Shown piece after piece: positions 1 to 6,913 of a DNA stretch of 18,713 nt. A program made the position numbers and the translations under genes. Location of the stretch: the NCBI GenBank assembly GCA_051880495.1, contig JBJEOB010000032.1, positions 1-18,713 on the forward strand, in the 5' to 3' direction. The notes beneath the pieces are model-generated. The model ran no database searches. It was not told the origin of the DNA and saw nothing but the letters and a program-made list of their open reading frames with translations. Source of the DNA: MGBC120314 sp051880495 (GTDB lineage Bacteria > Bacillota > Clostridia > Lachnospirales > Lachnospiraceae). The stretch's first letter is position 1. The number at the start of each line of letters is the position of its first letter.

Positions 1-8
1 TGTGCCAT
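1..8 (-). CDS. Start of a further gene of the importer operon (5' fragment only)
   Basis: Reading the minus strand past the ATPase stop codon (TAA at 16-14), an ATG lies at 8-6 followed by GCA and the window edge. An AAGGAG sits 11 bases upstream, inside the last codons of the ATPase gene. The tight spacing suggests a fourth co-transcribed gene. Only two codons are visible, so no function can be given. Confidence 0.3.
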
Positions 9-13
9 TGGGT

Positions 14-778
14 TTACATCTCCTTTTTAAACATGAATTCATACTGCGAATCACTAAGGTCATAAAGCTTCATTATGTTTTCCCTCTTCATGACCTCCTG
101 CGGCTTTCCTGCCATAAATATCCTGTCACCTTTGACACACACCACCGTGTCTGCCACCTTTGATACACAATCAAGTTCATGCATTGATAAAATTATTGAT
201 ACTTTCTTTTCTTTGGCAAGCTTTTTTAATATTCCAAACAGCTCTGCCTTGTATCTTATATCAAGAAATGAGGTTGGTTCATCCAGTATCATTATATCCG
301 GTTCCTGCGCAATTGCACGAGCAAGTAATACCCTTTGTTTTTGTCCGTCACTTAACGTATCAAAATCACGGTCCTTAAGCTCTTTTATTTCAACAAGTTC
401 CATTGCCGCATCCACAATTTTGTGGTCATTTTCCGATAATATGCCAAACTTACCTGTGTACGGATACCGCCCCATTTCAACTATTTCTTCACAGCTTGTA
501 AGCTCCGTATGAACCCTGCCTGTCCACACTACGGATATTTTTTTTGCAAGTTCATTGGCACCGTATGAAGACATTTCCTTATCATCAACATATACCCTTC
601 CCCCGCAGGATACCAGATTATTGGTTATTGTCTTAAGTATGGTTGATTTACCCGAACCGTTAGGTCCTATAAGCATCACGATTTCACCCGGACACACGTT
701 AATGCAAATGTCATTTATAAGGATTTCGTTATTGTAACCTACTGAGAGATTATCCGTGGAAAGTCTTGATTCATTCAT
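14..778 (-). CDS. ABC importer ATPase, FecE/BtuD type (iron-chelate or cobalamin class)
   Basis: This is the cytoplasmic ATP-hydrolysing subunit (254 aa, usual length) of a metal-chelate importer. Walker A is GPNGSGKST (residues 38-46), the signature is LSDGQ (142-146) rather than LSGGQ, Walker B ends LDEPT with D166 and E167, and the switch histidine is H200 in SMHE. The Q-loop region reads ISVVWTGRV (81-89), so the usual glutamine is not where expected. The start ATG overlaps the permease stop by four bases (ATGA), showing translational coupling with the permease. The family (iron-siderophore, haem, cobalamin) is clear; the substrate is not, because no diagnostic neighbour or riboswitch is visible. 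Confidence 0.92.
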   Translation of the reverse strand: MNESRLSTDNLSVGYNNEILINDICINVCPGEIVMLIGPNGSGKSTILKTITNNLVSCGGRVYVDDKEMSSYGANELAKKISVVWTGRVHTELTSCEEIVEMGRYPYTGKFGILSENDHKIVDAAMELVEIKELKDRDFDTLSDGQKQRVLLARAIAQEPDIMILDEPTSFLDIRYKAELFGILKKLAKEKKVSIILSMHELDCVSKVADTVVCVKGDRIFMAGKPQEVMKRENIMKLYDLSDSQYEFMFKKEM

Positions 779-1785
779 CTGCGTCCACCTCTTTTTCTAA
801 GCATCACCGCTATTACAACAGGTGCCCCAAACACCGCCGTTACGGAGCTTATGTTTAGTTCTACCGGTGCAAATAATGTTCTGCTTATTAAATCACATCC
901 AAGACAGAATGCCGAACCGCCAAGGAAACATGCCGGAATTACAACAATCGGCTTTGACGTGTTAAGGCTCCTTTTTATAAGATGAGGAACTGCTATTCCG
1001 ACAAACGATATAGGACCTGCAAATGCCGTGACACATGCAGCCAGTATACTTGATAGTATTATAAGCATTATTCTGAAGCTTTTGACATTTACGCCAACAC
1101 TTCTTGCGTATTCTTCGCCCAGAAGATATGCTCCTATGGCTTTTGACATGCCAAATACAATTACTGACACGACAAGCACAATCACTGTCATGCAGAAAAC
1201 GTCCCGCCATGCCATTCCGGAGAAGCTTCCGAGTGACCAGTTATGAAGATTGACAATATCTGATTCATCTGCAAATGTCACCATAAAATCCGTAACTGCG
1301 GAACAGATATACCCTATCATTACGCCTCCGACAATAAGCGTCGCTGCATTCTTTATCTTATCTGCCAGAATGATAATAAATCCGACAGACATCATTGCTC
1401 CGGCAAAAGCTGCCAGCACAAGTACTACCGAACCTGCCACATGTCCGTTTCCAATAAGTATTATCATGGCAAGCGCTACGGTAAGCTTGGCTCCCGAGGA
1501 TATACCAAGTATATAAGGTCCTGCGATTGGGTTATTAAAATATGTCTGAAGCAGGAAACCGGCAAGTGCCAGTGCACCGCCAAGCACAAAAGCAGCCACT
1601 GTCCTTGGCAGACGTATCTTCCATATGACGTTATACTGTGTACTGTCACATACATTTCCCATTAGAATTTTTATAACGTTTTTAACCGGAACTGACACAC
1701 TTCCAATATGTATATTGAGCACAACAAGCACAATTACCATAATTACCAGGGTGCCATAAGTAATCGCAATTCTCTTATTCTTCAT
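775..1785 (-). CDS. FecCD-family ABC importer permease
   Basis: A 336-aa polytopic membrane protein of the FecCD/BtuC family, normal length, with about ten hydrophobic segments. Recognisable family motifs are IRLPRTVAAFVLGGALALAG around residues 57-76, NPIAGPYILGISSGA around 86-100, and GPISFVGIAVPHLIKRSL near 260-277; the last resembles the cytoplasmic coupling segment that contacts the ATPase. It forms the membrane channel for the substrate delivered by the binding protein encoded seven bases upstream, and its end overlaps the ATPase start. The ATG at 1785 has an AGGA about seven bases upstream. The exact cargo cannot be read from the sequence. Confidence 0.93.
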   Translation of the reverse strand: MKNKRIAITYGTLVIMVIVLVVLNIHIGSVSVPVKNVIKILMGNVCDSTQYNVIWKIRLPRTVAAFVLGGALALAGFLLQTYFNNPIAGPYILGISSGAKLTVALAMIILIGNGHVAGSVVLVLAAFAGAMMSVGFIIILADKIKNAATLIVGGVMIGYICSAVTDFMVTFADESDIVNLHNWSLGSFSGMAWRDVFCMTVIVLVVSVIVFGMSKAIGAYLLGEEYARSVGVNVKSFRIMLIILSSILAACVTAFAGPISFVGIAVPHLIKRSLNTSKPIVVIPACFLGGSAFCLGCDLISRTLFAPVELNISSVTAVFGAPVVIAVMLRKRGGRR

Positions 1786-1792
1786 ATTTTTC

Positions 1793-2965
1793 CTATCTTA
1801 GTCTGTTAAAAAAATGTAATTGGTTATCATCACCAGCATTAAGTATCAGATTAATATCTTTAATCATGCGTCCAAGCTGCAATGTTTCCTGATACAGATT
1901 CTTGCCCGTACACCACACATTGCCGTCCTTCACAGCCTTAAAGTCGTTTAACAGCGGATTTTTAGCGACAAGCTCACTAAGACTTGTGACTTCATCCGTA
2001 ATGGTGTTATTGTATATTATAACATCTGCCGTCCTTGCCTGCTCATAAAATTTTTCCATTTCAAGAGTCATTGATGAAGTGGCAGCATCATCTTCTTTTT
2101 CACTTCCGAAAAGATATTTTCCCCCCGCAAGCTCTATCATTTTGGCAATGTAGTCTCCGGATTTACGCGTAACTACCGAACCCTGTGAGCTTATGTAAAA
2201 ATACGCAACAGTCTTTTTGTTTTCATTATTTTCAGAAAAATCCTTTAAATAAGCCGACTGTTTTTCAAACTCAGAAACTGCAAGGTCAAGTTTTCCCGTA
2301 AGTACGCCATACAGCTTAATCCACTCACTTCTTCCAAGCGGGTGGCTTTCATAACTTGACCAGTCCACAAGTACAGGGATGCCAAGTTCCAGAAACTTCT
2401 CCTTCACTTCAGGTGCATGCGAAATCATCGTCGATTCTATTACAAGACCGCATCCTTTTGATAGTATAAGCTCATAGTCAGGCTTATTGTATTTTCCGGC
2501 ATAAATGATTTTCCCTGATTCCATTGCTGCTTTTGCATTTTCTATATACCAGCCGTCGGCATCAGTTCCCGAAAGAGCTATTTTATCCAGACTGTCCAAT
2601 GCGTCAAACAGATTCATCGCTGATGTTGCCGCAAGATAAATATTTTTAACCGGCTGTGCAAGCACCGTTATGCCGGAAGGTACATTACAAGGTACTGGTG
2701 CGCCTTCCTTACAGACAAGGAAATGTGACCCGTCGCATATATTTATCATTGTATAATCATCGCCATAAAAATCCACGCCAAATTCCGTTGCATATTCTAA
2801 CGACAATGAATCCGTAACCTCTAATGAAGTCCAGTCAGGCAGGTTTTCACTTACATTTTCCGTATCCTTTGTATTGTCAGTTTTTTTAGTATTATTAAGT
2901 GCTATGGCTACAGTAAAAAGCGCTAGTATGCAAATTAAGCACAACAACAAAATCTTTTTTTTCAT
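1793..2965 (-). CDS. Metal-chelate ABC importer substrate-binding protein
   Basis: A 390-aa extracellular solute-binding protein of the BtuF/FecB/FhuD class (periplasmic-binding family 2). It has a basic N-terminus, a hydrophobic segment (about residues 4-24), an acidic Asn/Thr-rich linker, then the binding fold. In the fold, DALDSLDKIALSGTDADGWY and the later GKIIYAGKYNKPDYELILS and IPVLVDWSSYESHPLGRSEW stretches are typical of the family. I chose ATG 2965 because GGAGAGG lies just upstream; a longer reading from 3028 has no such site and would put 21 residues before the signal segment. Oddly, no lipobox is visible: the only cysteines in the signal (C9, C12) lack a small residue before them, so the protein may be anchored by an uncleaved segment. 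It is first in the importer operon. Confidence 0.88.
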   Translation of the reverse strand: MKKKILLLCLICILALFTVAIALNNTKKTDNTKDTENVSENLPDWTSLEVTDSLSLEYATEFGVDFYGDDYTMINICDGSHFLVCKEGAPVPCNVPSGITVLAQPVKNIYLAATSAMNLFDALDSLDKIALSGTDADGWYIENAKAAMESGKIIYAGKYNKPDYELILSKGCGLVIESTMISHAPEVKEKFLELGIPVLVDWSSYESHPLGRSEWIKLYGVLTGKLDLAVSEFEKQSAYLKDFSENNENKKTVAYFYISSQGSVVTRKSGDYIAKMIELAGGKYLFGSEKEDDAATSSMTLEMEKFYEQARTADVIIYNNTITDEVTSLSELVAKNPLLNDFKAVKDGNVWCTGKNLYQETLQLGRMIKDINLILNAGDDNQLHFFNRLR

Positions 2966-3047
2966 ATTACCTCTCCATGTCTGATACTGATATTTTAGAC
3001 TATCACAGACGACCTTTTTTGTCCACAAATATTTGACATTTACTTAT

Positions 3048-3077
3048 TTGCACACTTGCCCTGTTTCGTGATATAAT
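3048..3077 (+). promoter_or_regulatory. Candidate sigma-A promoter for the TraX-GGDEF gene
   Basis: TTGCAC (3048-3053) and TATAAT (3072-3077) are separated by 18 bases and lie 39 bases before the ATG at 3117. The -10 is perfect and the -35 is four of six. No convincing promoter for the divergent importer operon was found in the same gap. Confidence 0.6.
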
Positions 3078-3116
3078 ACAACTAGTTTTTTGTACACTAC
3101 ATTCGGAGGTTTACAT

Positions 3117-5336
3117 ATGACATCATTACAGCTTAACCGTAAGCATTTAAAGATAATTGCAATCATTGCAATGGTCATTGATCATACAGCGTGGGGATTT
3201 GTTGATTTCTACTCACCACTTGGACAATTCTTACATATCATCGGCAGGCTTACCATACCAATCATGTGCTTTTTTATCGCCGAGGGTTACAAAAAGACAA
3301 CCGGCTTAAGAAAATACATTGGAAGGATGGTTTTTTTCTGGCTTATAACAATAGTACCATTCTACCTCTTCTTCCATGAAGAATATGGTTTCCGCCAGAA
3401 TATTATTTTTGACCTGCTTCTGGGGCTTTTGGTTCTCACCGTAACGGACAGCAGAAAGCTTTCACGCGCAAATAAAGCTCTCCTTGTCGTTGCGATTTTC
3501 ACTGTTTCAATGATAATCGGGGGATGGCCTGTACTCCCTCTTGTATACATACTCATTTTCTATTATGGAAAAGATTTTAAACAGCAGGCCAAATGGTTCT
3601 GCACTTTTACTGTTTCATTCGTAATTATGCTTTCAGGTCTCATTTACCTGAATCAGTTATATCATTTTTCCCATTATGAATGGCTCTGGTATGAAAAGGC
3701 ATATTTCCTCGGTTTTATGCTGGCTCTGCCTCTGCTTAAATGTTACAACGGTCAGAAGGGTGATTATCCGTTTGGAAGATATTTCTTTTACATCTTCTAC
3801 CCGGCTCATTTTACAATTTTATACTTAATTAAAGTTTCTTATGCTTCTTTTGGCATTTACGGTGTTTATGTATTTATGCATATTTTCTGCATTGTGGCGA
3901 CTCTTGTGCTTTTAGCATACATTCTTCATGTCAAGCCAAGTAAAGCACAGGTTTCAATTGTTTTCTTCATATCATTTGCAATAATGTATATGATTGGTTT
4001 CCTTATTGAAATCACATCTTCTGATATAAATGTACTCATTGCTGCCATTAAGGTCGAATATTTTGGTGAAGCGCTCGTTTTCATTGGAATAACATGGTTT
4101 GTTTCTGCATTTATGAGAATTACGCTGCCAAAGATTATTTATGCAGTTGAGGTTATTATTACAATCATTACTCTGTTAATGGTATTTACAATTGAATATA
4201 ACACTTATTTTTACAAGGATATCGCGCTCAATACAGACGGACCGTTTCCGCGCCTTGAGCTCACATACAGCTTTGGTTTCTATATGTTTATGGTTTATGC
4301 CGCCATACTTTGTCTGCTTTTTGCTGCTTTAGGTATCAAGACTTTAAAACGAAGTGTCGGAATTGAAAGAAAACGTATCTTATGGCTTTTCCCGGGTATT
4401 GCCCTTCCATGGCTGGTATCAGGGATACGTGCTCTCAATCTCACCGGAGGATATGAAATTACCTCTCTCGGAATTATTGGTATTGTTTTCTGTTTTGCAA
4501 TAATTCTCATCAGGTTTGGGTACTTTGATTCTGTTCAGGTTGCATATGAAAATGCCCTTAACCGAAGAAGTGAAGCTGTAATGGTTATAAAGCTGAATCA
4601 TTATATTACCTACATTAACGATTTCATGAAAAAATTATTCCCTGAACTTAGGGAAGGAATGGATGTCTGCACCAACGAATTTTTCAGAAAATTATTGTAC
4701 GATAACGAAAAATACTACACTGCTGACAACAAAATATATGAAATGAAATTAGAACCGCTGATTGAGTCAGGTTATACGCAAGGGTATGTTATCTGGTCTG
4801 TTGACGTAACCGAACATATCAATAATCTTAAACATATTAAGAGTATTGCACAGACGGATTCCCTTACCTCACTCTACAACCGTAAGTACTACGAAAGTAC
4901 AATAAGGGAATATTTAAGCAGCCGGCAGACCGGTGCAATGTTCATGATAGACGTCGATAATTTCAAGTCTGTTAACGACACATACGGACATACCGTGGGC
5001 GACCATGTTCTTGAAGCAATGGGATATGTTCTTAAATCCATTTCCAACTACAATGTCATTCCGTGCAGAATCGGCGGAGATGAATTTAACATTTTTGTAA
5101 ATGATATTACTGATACTACCAATTTATCAAGACTTGCGGACAGCATTATTGATAGTTTCAGGCGCACATTAACCGAACGTAAGCTTCCAAATGAAATTAC
5201 CATGTCAATCGGTATCGCTACTACAGTAAAGCAGGATTCCAACGACATGGTAACATTTGAAGAATTATATTCTAATTCAGACAAGGCATTATACCTTTCT
5301 AAAAACAGTGGTAAGAATCAGTATCATTTCTACTAG
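3117..5336 (+). CDS. TraX-like / multi-TM membrane diguanylate cyclase (GGDEF)
   Basis: A 739-aa inner-membrane enzyme predicted to make cyclic di-GMP from two GTP. Residues about 5-230 resemble the TraX family (LKIIAIIAMVIDHTAWGF at the start, GRLTIPIMCFFIAEGY soon after). A second block of membrane segments follows to about residue 480 and looks like the 7TM sensor regions of histidine kinases. A short PAS-like stretch spans about 485-570. The GGDEF domain begins with TDSLTSLYNRKYYE (about 580); the metal-binding aspartate is in MIDVDNFK (D612), and the active-site GGDEF is at 653-657, intact. The inhibitory RxxD site is absent, since NYNV occupies its place. ATG 3117 has GGAGG at 3104-3108; the in-frame TTG at 3090 does not. 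The stop lies four bases from the convergent folD stop with no terminator. The signal sensed is unknown. Confidence 0.87.
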   Translation: MTSLQLNRKHLKIIAIIAMVIDHTAWGFVDFYSPLGQFLHIIGRLTIPIMCFFIAEGYKKTTGLRKYIGRMVFFWLITIVPFYLFFHEEYGFRQNIIFDLLLGLLVLTVTDSRKLSRANKALLVVAIFTVSMIIGGWPVLPLVYILIFYYGKDFKQQAKWFCTFTVSFVIMLSGLIYLNQLYHFSHYEWLWYEKAYFLGFMLALPLLKCYNGQKGDYPFGRYFFYIFYPAHFTILYLIKVSYASFGIYGVYVFMHIFCIVATLVLLAYILHVKPSKAQVSIVFFISFAIMYMIGFLIEITSSDINVLIAAIKVEYFGEALVFIGITWFVSAFMRITLPKIIYAVEVIITIITLLMVFTIEYNTYFYKDIALNTDGPFPRLELTYSFGFYMFMVYAAILCLLFAALGIKTLKRSVGIERKRILWLFPGIALPWLVSGIRALNLTGGYEITSLGIIGIVFCFAIILIRFGYFDSVQVAYENALNRRSEAVMVIKLNHYITYINDFMKKLFPELREGMDVCTNEFFRKLLYDNEKYYTADNKIYEMKLEPLIESGYTQGYVIWSVDVTEHINNLKHIKSIAQTDSLTSLYNRKYYESTIREYLSSRQTGAMFMIDVDNFKSVNDTYGHTVGDHVLEAMGYVLKSISNYNVIPCRIGGDEFNIFVNDITDTTNLSRLADSIIDSFRRTLTERKLPNEITMSIGIATTVKQDSNDMVTFEELYSNSDKALYLSKNSGKNQYHFY

Positions 5337-5340
5337 GATA

Positions 5341-6192
5341 CTAAAGGAACTTTCTCATTGCAGCTTCTACCACATGACTGACAAGCACTGATGTTGTCAC
5401 GCTTCCTGCCCCTCCCGGCACAGGTGTGATGGCATCAACTATGCGGTCTGCCTCTTCAAAATTGACATCCCCACACAGCTTTCCTTCTTCATTGACATTA
5501 ATTCCTACATCAATTACAGTTTGTCCTGCGCGAAGGTATGAACCGTCTACAACTCCTGCTCTTCCTGCTGCCACAATAACAATATCCGCTTCCCTGACAA
5601 CCGATGGCATGTCCTTGGTCTTAGTATGACAGACTGTAACTGTTGCATTCTTCTTAATAAGCATCATTGCCGCAGGTTTGCCTACAACAAGGCTTCTTCC
5701 GACAACCACAGCCTTCTTTCCCGTGCAGTCGATTCCGTAATAATCAAGAATCTCCATACATCCTGAAGGTGTACATGGCGGAAATCCCTGTTGCTTTCCC
5801 GCAAATACGCCCGCCATGGATCCGTCTGTAATTCCATCCACATCTTTTTCTATATCAAGGGCGTTAATTATCTTCTCCTCATTAAGATGCTTTGGGAGAG
5901 GTCTGAAAAGCAGTACTCCATGGATATTATCATCCTTGTTCACCTTATCGATAACAGAAAGTAGTTCTTCTTCGCTTACATCTGCCGGTAAGATAAACTT
6001 CTCACATGCAACACCAAGCGTCTCACAACGCTTTGTTGCTCCTCTTTCATATGATATATCATCTTCTCTCTCACCCACGCGGATAATTCCAAGAGTTGGT
6101 GTAATTCCTTTTTCTACAAGCTTTGCTACATTGGCCTTGATTTTTTCATTCATGGCAGCCGTAACTTCTTTTCCTAATAACTGTTTTGCCAT
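5341..6192 (-). CDS. folD: Methylenetetrahydrofolate dehydrogenase, FolD family (cyclohydrolase residues altered)
   Basis: A 283-aa cytoplasmic FolD protein, the family that interconverts 5,10-methylene-, 5,10-methenyl- and 10-formyl-tetrahydrofolate using NAD(P). Clear motifs are PPCTPSGCMEIL, the nucleotide-binding GRSLVVGKPAA, and TPVPGGAGSVTTSVL (usually PGGVGPMT). Aligned without gaps to the canonical YVxSKxKAC segment, the conserved tyrosine is Y48 but the catalytic lysine position is A52. The VQLPLP glutamine is F96 (LLFRPLP), while the aspartate of KDVDG (D119) is kept. Loss of Lys and Gln is expected to remove the cyclohydrolase activity and leave the dehydrogenase. The gene follows fchA by 18 bases; AAAGGAGA precedes the ATG. 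I am sure of the family; the loss of one activity is inference. Confidence 0.95.
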   Translation of the reverse strand: MAKQLLGKEVTAAMNEKIKANVAKLVEKGITPTLGIIRVGEREDDISYERGATKRCETLGVACEKFILPADVSEEELLSVIDKVNKDDNIHGVLLFRPLPKHLNEEKIINALDIEKDVDGITDGSMAGVFAGKQQGFPPCTPSGCMEILDYYGIDCTGKKAVVVGRSLVVGKPAAMMLIKKNATVTVCHTKTKDMPSVVREADIVIVAAGRAGVVDGSYLRAGQTVIDVGINVNEEGKLCGDVNFEEADRIVDAITPVPGGAGSVTTSVLVSHVVEAAMRKFL

Positions 6193-6210
6193 CTTCTCTC
6201 TCCTTTAACA

Positions 6211-6840
6211 CTATCTGAGTCTTGCGTTTACGCTTTCAAATACTTTGTCTGCCTTAACCGAATACTCTGCTATCATGTCGTCTGCCTCTTTGTTGAGACT
6301 TTCTGCATACTCCCTGTCTTCCATTGATTTGGTATTAATAAATACATTAAGTGAAGCACCCAGAAGTGCCGCCTTACAAAACGCCGCGCCTACTCCGGCA
6401 TCACTCAACGCAATTACGCTTCCCTTATTCGCAAATTCTTCGATTAAGTCTATGGCTTCACAGCATTTTCTCATAATTTCCATCGGAACCAGACATGCAT
6501 CCTTTAAAACAATGGCCATTACACGTGCTTTTTCTGCCTTCTCTTCTTCTGTTTCTTTCGGCATTCCATATGCCTTAGACAGTGGTTCAAATACCCTGGC
6601 ATCCTCCTCCACAAGTTCAAGAAGCTCCTTCTGAAGCACATCTGCTTTCTCCTTAAGCTGTATAATGTCAGCCTCGACATCTGCATACTTCTTCTTACCG
6701 ACCGTAAGACTTCCTACCATATTGCCAAGTGCACAGCCTAACGCACCGACAAGTGCCGAGGCTCCGCCGCCACCCGGAACGGGTGCCTTGGTAGATAAAA
6801 TATCAACAAAATCCTCACATGAATATGATGTAAATCCCAT
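6211..6840 (-). CDS. fchA: Methenyltetrahydrofolate cyclohydrolase / formimido-THF cyclodeaminase family (FchA)
   Basis: A 209-aa, mostly helical cytoplasmic protein of the cyclodeaminase/cyclohydrolase family (FTCD C-terminal type). Family landmarks are PVPGGGGASALVGALG (about 21-36), the GKKKY segment (about 49-53), EEDARVFEPLSKAYGMPK near 80-97 and LSDAGVGAAF near 145-154. Members either deaminate 5-formimino-THF or, as FchA in acetogens and methylotrophs, hydrolyse 5,10-methenyl-THF to 10-formyl-THF. With folD next in the operon and no histidine-degradation gene visible, the cyclohydrolase role is the better guess. I chose ATG 6840, which has GGAGGG five bases upstream; an in-frame ATG at 6855 would place that site inside the gene. 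Confidence 0.85.
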   Translation of the reverse strand: MGFTSYSCEDFVDILSTKAPVPGGGGASALVGALGCALGNMVGSLTVGKKKYADVEADIIQLKEKADVLQKELLELVEEDARVFEPLSKAYGMPKETEEEKAEKARVMAIVLKDACLVPMEIMRKCCEAIDLIEEFANKGSVIALSDAGVGAAFCKAALLGASLNVFINTKSMEDREYAESLNKEADDMIAEYSVKADKVFESVNARLR

Positions 6841-6873
6841 GTTTACCCTCCGCATACGAAAATAATATACCCT

Positions 6874-6902
6874 AGTATACTATTATGATGGGAAATATTC
6901 AA
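6874..6902 (-). promoter_or_regulatory. Candidate sigma-A promoter for fchA-folD
   Basis: On the minus strand TTGAAT (6902-6897) and TATACT (6879-6874) are separated by exactly 17 bases and lie about 34 bases before the fchA ATG. The -10 overlaps a perfect palindrome TAGTATACTA (6873-6882) that could also be an operator. The -35 begins only 11 bases after the exporter stop codon, and no terminator is visible between, so read-through is also possible. Confidence 0.55.
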
Positions 6903-6913
6903 GCTGTGATATT

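Noticed and set aside
75..512. Long plus-strand open frame opposite the ABC ATPase, and similar frames opposite folD, fchA, mntP and others
   Set aside because: They lie entirely within strongly supported genes on the other strand, have no ribosome binding site and translate to Ser/Thr/Ile-rich shadow sequence.
2966..3116. Cobalamin riboswitch upstream of the FecBCD-type importer
   Set aside because: The gap is too short for a full cobalamin aptamer and no B12-box-like GCCACTG was seen, so the cargo was left open.
3090..3116. TTG at 3090 as start of the TraX-GGDEF gene
   Set aside because: It lies only 13 bases after the -10 and has no ribosome site; ATG 3117 follows GGAGG at proper spacing and gives the expected TraX N-terminus.
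6841..6855. ATG at 6855 as the fchA start
   Set aside because: The GGAGGG that serves ATG 6840 would lie inside the coding sequence and no other site precedes 6855.
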